DNA from: Chara braunii
Taxonomy: Eukaryota > Streptophyta > Charophyceae > Charales > Characeae
NCBI GenBank assembly: GCA_003427395.1
Contig: BFEA01000235.1
Span: forward strand, 1,077,438 to 1,099,616
Reading direction: 5' to 3'
DNA: 22,179 nucleotides
Positions 1 to 8,112 of the stretch are shown here, in pieces. How positions within the stretch are numbered: the stretch's first letter is position 1; each line of letters starts with the position of its first letter. Made by a program: the position numbers and the translations under genes. The notes beneath the pieces were generated by a model, which saw nothing but the letters and a program-made list of their open reading frames with translations, searched no databases and was not told where the DNA came from.

Positions 1-2
1 CA

Positions 3-305
3 CTCAAGAGATGGATTCAAGTGATAGACATGTATGACTATCAACTTGATCCTATTAAAGGTACGTACAACAAAGTGGCTGATGCGCTATCAAGAAGGGC
101 AGATTATCTGGGCGCGCTAGTAACTGAGTTTGGCATATCTAATGACCTCACTCGATCATTGGTGGAAGCCTATCAGGGAGACCCAGTCATGTCGGAGATC
201 ATTCGTAGATTCAAGGCAAAGGATAAAAAGACTTTGGACGAATTTACGATGGTAGACGACTTGCTGTTTCTCGATAAGGCAGGGAATAAAAGACTGTGTT
301 GCTAA
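3..305 (+). pseudogene. pol fragment: RNase H end and connection to integrase (element A)
   Basis: The reading frame is open from the window edge, so the Met at 21 is internal and not a start. It opens with the end of the RNase H domain, including the family-typical block VADALSRR (codons near 78-101). A hydrophilic linker of about 60 residues follows and leads into the integrase zinc finger. In Ty3/gypsy pol, RNase H degrades the RNA strand of the RNA-DNA hybrid during reverse transcription. The frame ends at a TAA (303-305) caused by an apparent 2-bp loss: the conserved pol sequence resumes in the next frame a few bases on. No RNase H catalytic residues are visible here because that part lies outside the window. 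Confidence 0.85.
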
Positions 306-542
306 TAGTGAGTCTTTGCGTAGTTTATTTTTAGGAGAGTGTCACGATGCAACGGGTCATTTTGGCTATAAGAAGACAACAACAAACTTAGTTCAGAGAT
401 TCTGGTGGCCCTCTATGATGGAAGATGCAAAACGATATGTTGAAACCTGCCAGGTTTGCCAAAGGGACAAACCGAGGTCTCAGGCTCCGCTTAGGCTCAT
501 CAAGCCCTTGCCGATTCCTGAAGGTCCTGGTCAAAGTGTGTC
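306..542 (+). pseudogene. Integrase N-terminal H2C2 zinc-binding domain (element A)
   Basis: This frame holds a complete H-x4-H-x29-C-x2-C zinc finger: His at 343-345 and 358-360, Cys at 448-450 and 457-459. The intervening segment FWWPSMMEDA is characteristic of the Ty3/gypsy integrase HHCC domain (integrase_H2C2 family), which helps integrase multimerise and hold DNA ends. The domain sits directly downstream of the RNase H linker and upstream of the core, as expected. It is joined to neither in frame: it is entered after the break near 303 and left at an apparent 1-bp loss near 540. Past that point the frame reads nonsense to a TGA at 565-567. The ATG at 316 is not a genuine start. Confidence 0.88.
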
Positions 543-1655
543 TTGGACTTCATGGATACCCTTGTGACCAGTAAGTCTGGAAAGAGACAGATCTTCGTAA
601 TAGTGGACCGTTTTACTAAGTATGCAAGACTAATCGCTATGCCAGAAACAACAAAAACTGACCATGTCATCAAACTGTTTATGGACAATTGGGTTCGTGA
701 TTTCGGGTTGCCTACGTCTATCGTTAGTGATAGGGGTGTCCGGTTCACAATTGAGCTGTGGCAGTCAACTGCTGACCAAATGGGCATAAAGCTCCAGATG
801 ACGTCAGGGAATCACCCTGAGTCAAATGGCCAAGCAGAACAGATGAACCGGGTAGTGCAGCACTTGCTTAGGCATTATATTAAGCCAAGCCAGGATGACT
901 GGGACGAGAAGTTACCTCTCGTCGCCANCCTGTACAACAATGCTGTGCACAGCACCACCGGTATGACTCCCAATCAGTTACATCTTGGTTGGAAGCCCAG
1001 ATCTGCGCTTGACTTTCTGTTACCAGAAAGGCAACCTACTGCAGCACCTGGCAACATAGAGTTTGCTGTCAAGTATGAGCAGATGCTGCAGCAAGCCGTT
1101 GAACACATTCAGAAGTCTCAAGATGCTATGATTGCATCTGAGAACAAACATAGACGGCCTTCTAACTGTCAAGTAGGCGAGAGAGTCTGGGTGAAATCAT
1201 CTGAACTGGGACAAGAGATAGGGATCTCAAGGAAACTGATGCCTCAGTACTTCGGGCCCTGGGAGATCTTAGATATTGTAGGGGATCAACCGGATGGGCC
1301 TTCTTACGTGATTCGCATCCCTGCACACTTACGGACCCATCCTGTTTTCCATGCCTCCAAGCTGGCACCTTTTGCTGCCACAGACCTGTTTCCCTCTCGG
1401 AGATCTATGCTGCCCCCAACCATGGATGGCGAAGTGGACATTGACCAGATCGTCGAGCATCGGATGATGCCTGCTCCTCGACCATCAGGCAGAGGGCGAC
1501 CTCCTAAACCAAGAATGCAGTATCGGGTGAGTTTCAGACATCACCTCAATCCTAAGGAAGATCGCTGGTTCACACGAGAAGAACTCATGAAAACAACTCC
1601 TCAAGTGATTGCAGGCTATGAAAGAGAACGGAAAGGGAAGATGCCTGCAGAATAA
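543..1655 (+). CDS. Integrase catalytic core, GPY/F module and chromodomain-like C-terminus (element A)
   Basis: This is an uninterrupted 370-codon frame with one ambiguous codon (N at 928). The integrase core (rve family, RNase H fold) spans residues 1-150. Its acidic triad is visible as D2 in DFMD, D63 in VSDRG and E99 in NGQAE. Residues 130-145 carry the LYNN...STTGMTP block typical of Ty3/gypsy integrases. A GPY/F module is at 230-275 (YFGPW, then HPVFHASKL). The tail at about 295-365 (DIDQIVEHR ... DRWFTREELM) resembles a degenerate chromodomain, which in chromoviruses can steer insertion to particular chromatin. Integrase joins the cDNA ends to host DNA. The frame has no start of its own and belongs to a polyprotein broken upstream, so it is probably not expressed alone. 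Confidence 0.92.
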   Translation: MDFMDTLVTSKSGKRQIFVIVDRFTKYARLIAMPETTKTDHVIKLFMDNWVRDFGLPTSIVSDRGVRFTIELWQSTADQMGIKLQMTSGNHPESNGQAEQMNRVVQHLLRHYIKPSQDDWDEKLPLVAXLYNNAVHSTTGMTPNQLHLGWKPRSALDFLLPERQPTAAPGNIEFAVKYEQMLQQAVEHIQKSQDAMIASENKHRRPSNCQVGERVWVKSSELGQEIGISRKLMPQYFGPWEILDIVGDQPDGPSYVIRIPAHLRTHPVFHASKLAPFAATDLFPSRRSMLPPTMDGEVDIDQIVEHRMMPAPRPSGRGRPPKPRMQYRVSFRHHLNPKEDRWFTREELMKTTPQVIAGYERERKGKMPAE

Positions 1656-1683
1656 GAAGACTTCTCAGAGGACTCACGAAGTT

Positions 1684-1696
1684 GAGGTGGAGGGAA
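1684..1696 (+). other. Polypurine tract of element A
   Basis: A purine-rich run with a single T (GAGGTGGAGGGAA) abuts the TG start of the LTR at 1697. In LTR retrotransposons this tract primes plus-strand DNA synthesis and always lies just upstream of the 3' LTR. Its position supports reading 1697-2474 as an LTR rather than a terminal inverted repeat. Confidence 0.75.
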
Positions 1697-2474
1697 TGCG
1701 AGGATCAGGGTCCTCGGTAGGCCTATGGGGCCCTGTTTGCAGCCTTACCCGCCCTAAGTGAAGGCGGAGGTGCCCGCCCTAAGTGAAGGCGGGCCTGGCT
1801 TTTTGCAAAAGGCCTTCGACTGTCAATTTCATATTTGGGGTTCAGGCAGTTGTGACGCGCCAGTTGGTTGAAAGAAACACAGGCCGAGCAACAAGGACAT
1901 TTCCACGGCCTACCGGGCCTTTCCAGAGAATGCAGGCCCTGGCCGTGATTCGCAGCCTCATACAGAGACAGTTGGGCGCCCAACCAAACGAGGCCCAGCA
2001 GCCCAGTAGCTGCTGCATCCAGGCAGCCTCCTGGGGCCTTCCGGAAGCTTTTGGGCCCAGTCCAAGGCAGCCAGGCTGCGTGAGCAGGCCAACTCTTTTC
2101 CATAAAGGAAAGAGCTTGGCCCTCGCTGCCGCATTCAGGCACTCACATGCTGAGCGGCAGCGCTGCTGGAGCTTATGCTCGTAGGCTGCTGCTAGCGCTG
2201 AGAGGCGAGGTGCAGCACGTGCGGTCGTGCAGAGGAGGAGGGCGCTGCCGAGGGCAGCGCCCTAGCCCAGCCACCATAGCTGGTGGGCTTGGACTACAGT
2301 GAAGCGCAGGGGTGGTCTTCGGGTGACAGAGAGGACGGGTGTGGGTGAAGTTAGGGGATAGGTGAAGGATGATGATGATGACGATGATGTGAGGGCACGT
2401 ACCTTGTATTGGCAATGGTTTGCATGGGCGGCATCTTCAAGTACTTTGGGCTGCTGCTGATGTCAACAGTTGCA
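1697..2474 (+). repeat. 3' LTR of element A (778 bp)
   Basis: The LTR begins TGCGAGGATC and ends CAACAGTTGCA, giving canonical TG...CA ends. The boundaries were set by comparison with the inverted copy at 4328-5076: similarity starts and stops exactly at these dinucleotides. It contains a GAT trinucleotide run near 2369-2390 and a short duplication at 1748-1792. A splice-donor-like AAGGTACGT lies on the minus strand at 2397-2405. The matching 5' LTR and the target-site duplication lie outside the window or are not seen. Antisense open frames across it are probably accidental. Confidence 0.85.
1748..1792 (+). repeat. Tandem 20-bp duplication inside LTR A
   Basis: CCCGCCCTAAGTGAAGGCGG occurs at 1748-1767 and again at 1773-1792, with a 25-bp period. 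The inverted LTR copy at 4328-5076 carries the unit only once (near 5007-5027), so this is a private duplication. The unit can fold on itself through CCCGCC and GGCGGG. Confidence 0.85.
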
Positions 2475-4023
2475 TTGTCTTTTTGTAGTCTGTAGTAGCT
2501 GTGTAGGAGTAGGCTGGGCGCTGAGCGCCAAGTGTGAGTGTAAGGGAACTGGGCTCTTTTGTTGAGAGGAGAGAGTGTGCTCTCCACGGACATTGGTTTT
2601 CAGTGCTACGAAACTCCATTGGTGTATTATTGGTGCAATGCTGCTATCTGGACACGGTGTGACTATTTGGCTTGCAATGTGATGGTGTGATCTGGGATTG
2701 TCATCTCGCTGTTGCTTATTTTCCTTGCAGGTAGGTGTACCTGGGTTGTTCAGGTGGTGTCGAGGGTAGCACCTTTCTTAGCAATTGCACCTTGGAAGTT
2801 TTGGCTTTTCTGCACCGACTGTTATAGCTCATTCGTTCGAAAACCCATATTCAGTGCTCACAATTAATTTTGTTCACATGGCTACTCTGTAGAGAATTCC
2901 ATATGTTATAAGCATTTGTTCATAGGAAAACATCACAATCGCTTGTAATTGTCGAAAATGCTCCATATAATCTTTGTCGCCTCTTTCCCCAACCCACCTT
3001 GGCAGACAACACTCCCAAATGGTGGTCAAACCTCTACTTCACAGAGCCAACACCTAAATGGCCAATTAACAAGACATGCATAGGGTTATCATCCACAGGC
3101 AGAGTACGTATTCATGACAGCGAGCAAAATCACACACAACAAAAAATTAAGAAACAATTTGCAGAAAAAAAAGTAAAAAAACCTAAAAGTAGTAAAAAGT
3201 ACTAAAAACCTTAGCTGCCAGAACCAAAACCTATATATTCCTTGCCCCAAATTTCAATCCTGATGAGTAGGTGAGAGGGCATAAGGCTTAACAAAAAATA
3301 GAAAAAATCCTAATTGACCATGAGTAAATCGGAAGGAAACAGCCAATGACACAACTTCACCTTTGTCAAATCTCTTGCATGATAAGTCCTCCAATCTTGG
3401 CTATTTCATCCTGACACTCATCTAAACCATATGCTCGTCTTAATGATGCAACGATAAAAGTCTTCCATATCAAGGACCAGGGGAGAACTCTTCCTGCTCA
3501 GGTTCCATATTATGATATGTTGAGACGTCTGGATTTTGTCCTTTGACCAGCCCCACCTTGGATCGACAGCCCTGCACGGCCAAAAAGGGATTGCTCACCT
3601 TCAGTCAATCGAGACTGGCCATAGCAGGAGCATGGCAATGCCCCCTTGAAGTGCTGCCACACAGCGCCCATGCGCGAACTTCCCCGAGGCTTCCACCACT
3701 CCCCACTACTGACCGACTCCAACAGTCAGAGATAATGCACCTCTGCTCTTGCGATGCGCCGCCGCCCTACGCCGCCGCGTTCATCTTCTTTTTCTTCCCT
3801 ACCTCTCGTCCTTTTTCCAGCCTCTTTCAATAAGGATTTTTTTTTTTTTTTTTTTTTCCTGAGAATAGCCCTTGTGATATCCCTCTATCCTGGTGGTGGT
3901 AGGAGAACCATCAGAATTGAGGGCTTATCTTTGGGGCTGCTCCAACATGACCCTCAACCAAAAGTTATTTGTGCCAAAGCGGTCTTTGCGTTAGCCGCCC
4001 CCCCACCAGCGACCCCTCCCCAA
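2475..4023. other. Non-coding spacer between two inverted LTRs
   Basis: I see no convincing gene here: open frames are short and compositionally unlike the pol frames. Small structures include the palindrome GGCGCTGAGCGCC near 2518-2530 and a poly-T run at 3837-3857. The stretch 2850-3500 is AT-rich and unremarkable. No target-site duplication is found next to either flanking LTR. Confidence 0.6.
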
Positions 4024-4029
4024 GCGTTT

Positions 4030-4237
4030 GGATGGGGGAACCTGAAACCGTTTTCAGAAGCTTCAGCCACTTCAGGTCATCTAAGAGGTTTCAGGTTTCC
4101 CCACCCGAAACTCCTGAAATGACCTGAAGTGGCACACAACAATGTTGAACCAAAACAAAAACAGGCAAAAACAAACCAAAAAAACCCATGAAATCTGGCC
4201 TTCAAACCACCTGGAACTCCTGAAATGACCAGAAGTG
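4030..4237. repeat. Nested fold-back repeat cluster
   Basis: Two inverted pairs interleave. First pair: 4030-4049 against 4087-4106 (GGGGAACCTGAAACC pairing with GGTTTCAGGTTTCCCC). Second pair: the exact 15-mer GCCACTTCAGGTCAT at 4066-4080 against its complement at 4119-4133. The right arm recurs as a direct copy at about 4215-4237 (ACTCCTGAAATGACC). The layout resembles a degraded MITE or fold-back element; no protein is encoded and no target duplication could be fixed. Confidence 0.7.
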
Positions 4238-4327
4238 TCTTCAAGCCATTTCAGCGATATCATACCTCTGCTAACAAACTTCAGAATCTTTCATTCTGAA
4301 ATTTCAGTAGGTCGTTAACCACTTGTG

Positions 4328-5076
4328 TGCAACTGTTGATGTCAGCAGCCCACAAAGTACTTGAAGATGTCGCCCAATGCAGACCATCGCCAATACCAGG
4401 TATGTGCCCTCACATCATCATCATCATCATCATGATCCTTCTCTCTCTCACCCCTGAATTACACCCGCATCTACCCTCTGTACACCCGAAAAACACCCCT
4501 GCGCCTCACTGTAGTCCAAGCCCATCCAACTATGGAGGCTGGGCTATGCCGCTGCCCTCAGCAGCGCCCTGCTTCTTTGCACGACCACACGTGCTTGCAC
4601 CTTGCCCTCAGCACCAGCAGCCCGCGAGCATTCGCTCCAGCAGCGCTGCCGCATCACTTCGCAAGTGCCTGAATGAGCGCCCAGGCAGCGAGCTCTTTCC
4701 TATATGGAAAGAGCCTGCCTCCTCCGGTCGCCTGGCTGGCCTGGCCCCTTGCCCATAAGCTTCCGGTAGGCCCCAAGAGGTTGTGCCTCCGATGCGGCTG
4801 CTGGGCCTCGTTCGGTTGGGCCTCCCAACTGCCTGTGTATGAGGTTGCGATTCCTGCCCAGGGCCTGCATTTTTCGGAAAGGCCTGGAAGGCCATGGAAT
4901 CTCTTTGCTGCTCGGCCTATGTTTCTCTCAACCAACTGGCGCGTCACAACTGCTTGGACCCCAAACGCGAAATTGACAGCTGAGGCCCTCTCACGATTTG
5001 TTAGGCCCGCCTTCACTTAGGGCGGGCACTTCTGTAACAGGGCCCCTTAGGCCTGCCGAGGAACCAGATCCTCGCA
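4328..5076 (-). repeat. LTR of the element A family, inverted orientation (749 bp)
   Basis: Read on the minus strand, it follows the LTR at 1697-2474 from end to end with substitutions and small indels, and it has the same TG...CA termini. No purine tract adjoins its U3 end at 5077 and the flanking pentamers do not match (TTGTG at 4323-4327, ATATA at 5077-5081). I therefore read it as an old solo LTR, or an LTR detached from its element. A CAT microsatellite lies near 4410-4431. On the plus strand a donor-like CAGGTATGT is at 4397-4405. Confidence 0.85.
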
Positions 5077-5123
5077 ATATACACAGGGTGAACTAAAGTA
5101 GGAACGGGGAGAGGAAGGGAGGG

Positions 5124-5661
5124 TTGAGGTGGAGGGGGGAAGATATGGAAGGCGTGGCACAAGAGGGATGGCACATCATGCAAATTCTAAGGCAGTCGTA
5201 TCTATTACACCGGCCGGTTGAGGGACCTGGCCTGGTGGAATACGCAATGCGTATGGCGCGGCTCAGAAATGAAATCATGTACCTGCAAAATACGTATGTA
5301 AGGACGCGCATAGTTGCTTGTAAATTGCTGGATGAAGCATCCAGCTGGCCACACAAGGCCAAGAGGGAGTGGGCACGCCATATGGAAGAGGCTTGGACAT
5401 CGGGTAAAGGCCCGTGGAGAGGGGAGATCGGCACAGAGGGAGACACGATGGTCACGACGGCTGAATTGAGGGACTGACTGATAAATGCTACGCAGGTGGA
5501 GGAGTTGCACGTTGTCGGGGCGCGAGGCAAAGTGATACTCCAACCATGGAAGCTACCAGCAGAGATGGCCGCAGCGAGATTGGCTGAACGAAAACGGTGG
5601 CCATGGGTGAAAATATGCAAACCCTCCCCTCTGACGGCCAAGTGGATGCTGGGAGCAGTGT
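5124..5661 (+). pseudogene. Gag-like / LINE ORF1-like frame, N-terminal part (unrecognised family)
   Basis: A single frame runs from near 5124 to a TAA at 5661, broken only by a TGA at 5475-5477. Codon use and amino-acid mix look coding on both sides of that stop. It predicts a basic, helical segment (LLDEASSWPHKAKREW) and then a Trp/Pro-rich block (RKRWPWVKICKPSPLTA, codons near 5590-5643). The RWPWVKI stretch is reminiscent of nucleic-acid-binding gag-like domains found in plant LINE ORF1 proteins, but I do not recognise a precise family. The first ATG at 5124 has no obvious special context. It starts 48 bp right of the inverted LTR, so the LTR may have landed at its 5' edge. The function is inferred only from the downstream zinc knuckle. 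Confidence 0.45.
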
Positions 5662-5700
5662 AATTCTTCTTCGGTACGATAGCCGCTAAACAAACAGTAT

Positions 5701-6111
5701 ATGATGAGGAACATGAATACGAGTTATGTTATCAATGGCCCGCTGAAAAACCCGCTGGGAAACAGTCTGGTAGTGGCCACAGGCCCGTACAGTTTCGAGG
5801 AAGTTTGGGTCATTACAAGCGAAACCCCCTTCTGTGAAGTTTGTTTTACACATGGTCATATGGGGTTGCATGGAAGATGCCTGACACGAGCGGAAACTAT
5901 ATAGGAACTGCATGATAGGAAGATCATAAGCTCTATGGACCCTATAACGTGGTCAGACCCGCAAGAAGAGAGAGGGTTTGGTCGAGCTGGAGCTGCAATC
6001 GGCTTTTTTCGAAGAAATGAGGACAATGACACAGGCGCAAAGGGAGACAGCGAGGCCGGCCGGCCCAAGCCTGTGGTGCAGAAGGCCGGCAAGGCGAGGG
6101 GGGGGATATAG
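5701..6111 (+). pseudogene. Gag-like frame continuation with CCHC-like zinc knuckle
   Basis: Coding character moves to another frame here, implying a frameshift between about 5661 and 5740. The frame contains CEVCFTHGHMGLHGRC, a C-x2-C-x4-H-x6-C pattern (about 5832-5879). That is two residues longer at the end than the classical C-x2-C-x4-H-x4-C retroviral or LINE zinc knuckle. Such knuckles bind nucleic acid in gag and ORF1 proteins. A TAG at 5902-5904 interrupts the frame, which then stays open to a TAG at 6109-6111 with a hydrophilic, Asp/Glu/Arg-rich composition. The arrangement of a helical N-terminus, a knuckle and then a charged disordered region supports a gag or ORF1 role. No reverse transcriptase is found downstream. 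Confidence 0.45.
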
Positions 6112-6938
6112 GCGCAATGTTTCGTGGGAGGGCAGGGACGATGATCCCATGCAAACAGACAAGCCACGGTGGCTTCTTGGGGATGACAGAAAAAGGAAAG
6201 TGGAGCAACCCCCAAAGGAAGGAAGAGGGCCTAGGACGGCCAATATGAACCAAACAGGGGCCGGTGGGGGACGGGGCAGGGGGTGAATGAGGGGGTGCAG
6301 GGGAGGAAGGTGCAACACAAAATGGGACCAAGGAAGGGCGAGCGGGTGAGCGGGGTATGGTGGAGCAACCTCGACCCTCAGATGGAGAGAAGGCGGGTGA
6401 CAAGGGGGGGGAGCACTGCCGACAGGGGGTAGGCCAGGAGGAAGCAAGCAGGCAGAATGGTCAGCAAAGAAGGGATGGGGAGAGTGACCGGCAACAGGGA
6501 GTGCAAGGACATATGAGTAGGGAGGGTCAGATTGTAGGGGTGGAAGAGGGAGACATGGGTTCTGGGGCAGAAAGAAAGGTGGGTTTGGGGAGTAGCTTGG
6601 GCCGCAAGGCAAAGGAGGACGAAGGGAGGAGGTGGGGGGACAAGGACCCGACGGGCAGGGGGCAGGGGGCGCCCGAGGGGATACGGTCGAATGAGGCTCG
6701 AGGGGAGGAAGTGGAGGACACAGCCTCCAAATCGGTGGAAGGAGAGAAGGAAGGTGTGCAGGGGACCAAGCAGGATGGAGATAAGGGGAATGAGATTGGG
6801 GGGAGGGAAGCAGCCAGGGGAGGGGGGTGTGAACTGCAGTGCTCAGAGGAGGTGGGGGAGAAGCGGGGGGAAGGGGAAGGGCCTGCCCAGGGAGGGCAGC
6901 AAGATTGCTTGGGCGAGTCAGGCATGACAAGGTGCTAG
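6112..6938 (+). pseudogene. Low-complexity Gly/Glu/Arg/Gln-rich middle of the gag-like frame
   Basis: Two overlapping open plus-strand frames, 5978-6286 and 6357-6938, encode very hydrophilic sequence dominated by Gly, Glu, Arg, Lys and Gln, with no hydrophobic core. It is probably a disordered linker. The DNA is strikingly purine-rich on the plus strand, so minus-strand open frames here (Pro/Ser/Leu-rich) are composition shadows. Indels have clearly shuffled the frame several times, so exact borders are uncertain. It could also be simple-sequence expansion that was never translated. Confidence 0.35.
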
Positions 6939-7615
6939 ACAGACCTGCATATGAAATGCCAATCGTGGCGGAGCGCGTCAACACGGGGTGCTCTACGGCT
7001 GGACATAGACGCAGACAGAAGCAGGTGACTGCAGGCCTCCCGAAGAGTCCTTCCTCGGCGGAATGCTTTCTGGCTCCGACCTATTCTTCGACAACAGCAG
7101 AGTCAGCGTGTGCGAAGCATGTTCACCACCTGCAGCCGGATCGACGGATGCAATCGAAAAGTGGGCGGGGCCGCTCGCAAAGTGGTCGGGAAAGGGAACG
7201 AACTCCATTGGGAGGCAAGGGGTTAGGACCACAATATTGGGTGAGGGGTAAAAGGGATGTGCCACCATCACCATCGCCATCGGCCTCCCGGTTGAGGAAC
7301 TTGAACCGCATGTAGGCAACCAAGGGAAGGACTCGTCGGACTCCTCTGACACAGAGACATCGGATAGTAGCCTGGAGCCTGAGCAGCCGGACCACCAGAT
7401 CACAGGGTAACAAGAGCAGAAAACGACGAGTGGGGAGGGACAACATCAGATATTGGTGACCTCGGAAGGAACTGCTTCGCCCTCTATGCGGCCTGTATCA
7501 GAGGACGGCAGTTAACCACAGCAAGAGAGCCAGCGGCAGCAAGACCCGTTAGTTCAGATAGCCAAGATGACAGGTCAGGAACGAGTGGGGCCCCGTTTGA
7601 AGGATATCATGCAGG
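6939..7615 (+). pseudogene. Acidic Ser-rich segment of the gag-like frame
   Basis: One frame stays largely open from about 6950 to 7570, with stops at 7249-7251, near 7408 and near 7513. It includes a Ser/Asp/Glu cluster (DSSDSSDTETSDSS, about 7331-7372). No domain is recognised. Acidic serine clusters of this kind are common in disordered linkers and are possible phosphorylation sites. The continuity of sense strand and style with the neighbouring segments suggests one parent gene. The frame shifts again near 7615. Confidence 0.3.
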
Positions 7616-7618
7616 CAG

Positions 7619-8065
7619 GGGAGTGCTATGTTCGCCCCATTACCTTCTGGGAAGGATGCGATCAAGGTCCTTATGGAGGGAGCATCGGAAGTGCCAGTCT
7701 TCGGGGTGAGGAAGCAGCCGCAGGAGCAACAGATGCTGAGGCAGGTCCTCAAATGGGTGGGCCCAAGGTATGAAGTTGTATCGCTGCCCCAGGTCTTGGC
7801 ATCATGATTTGTAAGACAGATGACGGATGGCAAGGAGTATGTGCTGTTTGTGTTCTTCATGGAAGCGATCCCCAAAAAGTCGGGTATCCCTAGGATGGGG
7901 GCGAGTGGCATGCGGTGGATGCGGTTTGTTGGTGCCTTTGGCCCTACGGCCCTATCCCAGGACTATCATGTGGTCCATGTCACTGCCCTGGCTATTCTTA
8001 ACAGTGTTAATGCGCGGCTGCTGCTGGAGGAGCATTGGGAGCCCGACAATTCTAGAAGGGGATAG
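7619..8065 (+). pseudogene. Unrecognised C-terminal block of the 5.1-8.1 kb reading frame
   Basis: A frame of about 148 codons runs from 7619 to the TAG at 8063-8065, with one internal TGA near 7809. It looks like a folded, well-composed protein, unlike the low-complexity middle. Its features include FAPLPSGKDAIKVLM, WVGPRYEVVSLPQVL, YVLFVFFMEAIPKKSGIPR, and a run rich in Phe, Trp and Val ending EEHWEPDNSRRG. I do not recognise the family. The even mix of hydrophobic and charged residues across the TGA argues that the stop is recent. It may be the C-terminus of the same protein that carries the zinc knuckle, or a separate gene remnant. Confidence 0.4.
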
Positions 8066-8112
8066 GGAGGAGTGGGGGGAGTAACTAAGTAGCATCTTGA
8101 GAGGAGATTGGG

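Larger units (their letters stand above)
1..2474 (+). mobile_element. Ty3/gypsy LTR retrotransposon A, 3' portion
   Basis: The plus strand carries, in order, the RNase H tail, an H2C2 integrase zinc finger, a D,D,E integrase core, the GPY/F module, a chromodomain-like tail, a purine tract and an LTR beginning TG and ending CA. This order is diagnostic of Ty3/gypsy elements, and the C-terminal tail points to the chromovirus side of the group. The gag, protease, RT and 5' LTR lie left of the window. Two frameshifts break the polyprotein (near 303 and near 540), so the copy is not autonomous as it stands. Assignment to Ty3/gypsy is secure; the lineage is inferred. Confidence 0.95.

Noticed and set aside
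1723-2142. 139-codon minus-strand frame in the LTR, with a counterpart at 4673-5020
   Set aside because: Both sit in GC-rich LTR sequence and show no domain. The similarity between them is what LTR homology alone predicts.
2820-2870. tRNA T-loop-like TTCGTTCGAAAACCC
   Set aside because: There is no A box and no acceptor-stem pairing at the right distance.
3510-3833. Overlapping plus- and minus-strand frames around 3.5-3.8 kb as a gene
   Set aside because: They have no recognisable domain and low-complexity ends, and coding style is equally poor on both strands.
1697-5076. A 3.4-kb DNA transposon with terminal inverted repeats of about 750 bp
   Set aside because: The left arm abuts a polypurine tract right after a gypsy integrase gene, both arms have TG...CA ends, and no transposase or target duplication is present. 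Two LTRs in opposite orientation explain it better.
1681-5136. 14-bp direct repeat GTTGAGGTGGAGGG at 1681 and 5123 as a target duplication
   Set aside because: The right copy is 46 bp away from the LTR end. The left copy is part of the polypurine tract and the right one lies in purine-rich sequence, so chance similarity is likely.
5953-6984. 343-codon minus-strand Pro/Leu/Ser-rich frame
   Set aside because: It is the complement of the purine-rich tract. A Pro/Ser/Leu-only composition follows from the base skew, and no domain is visible.
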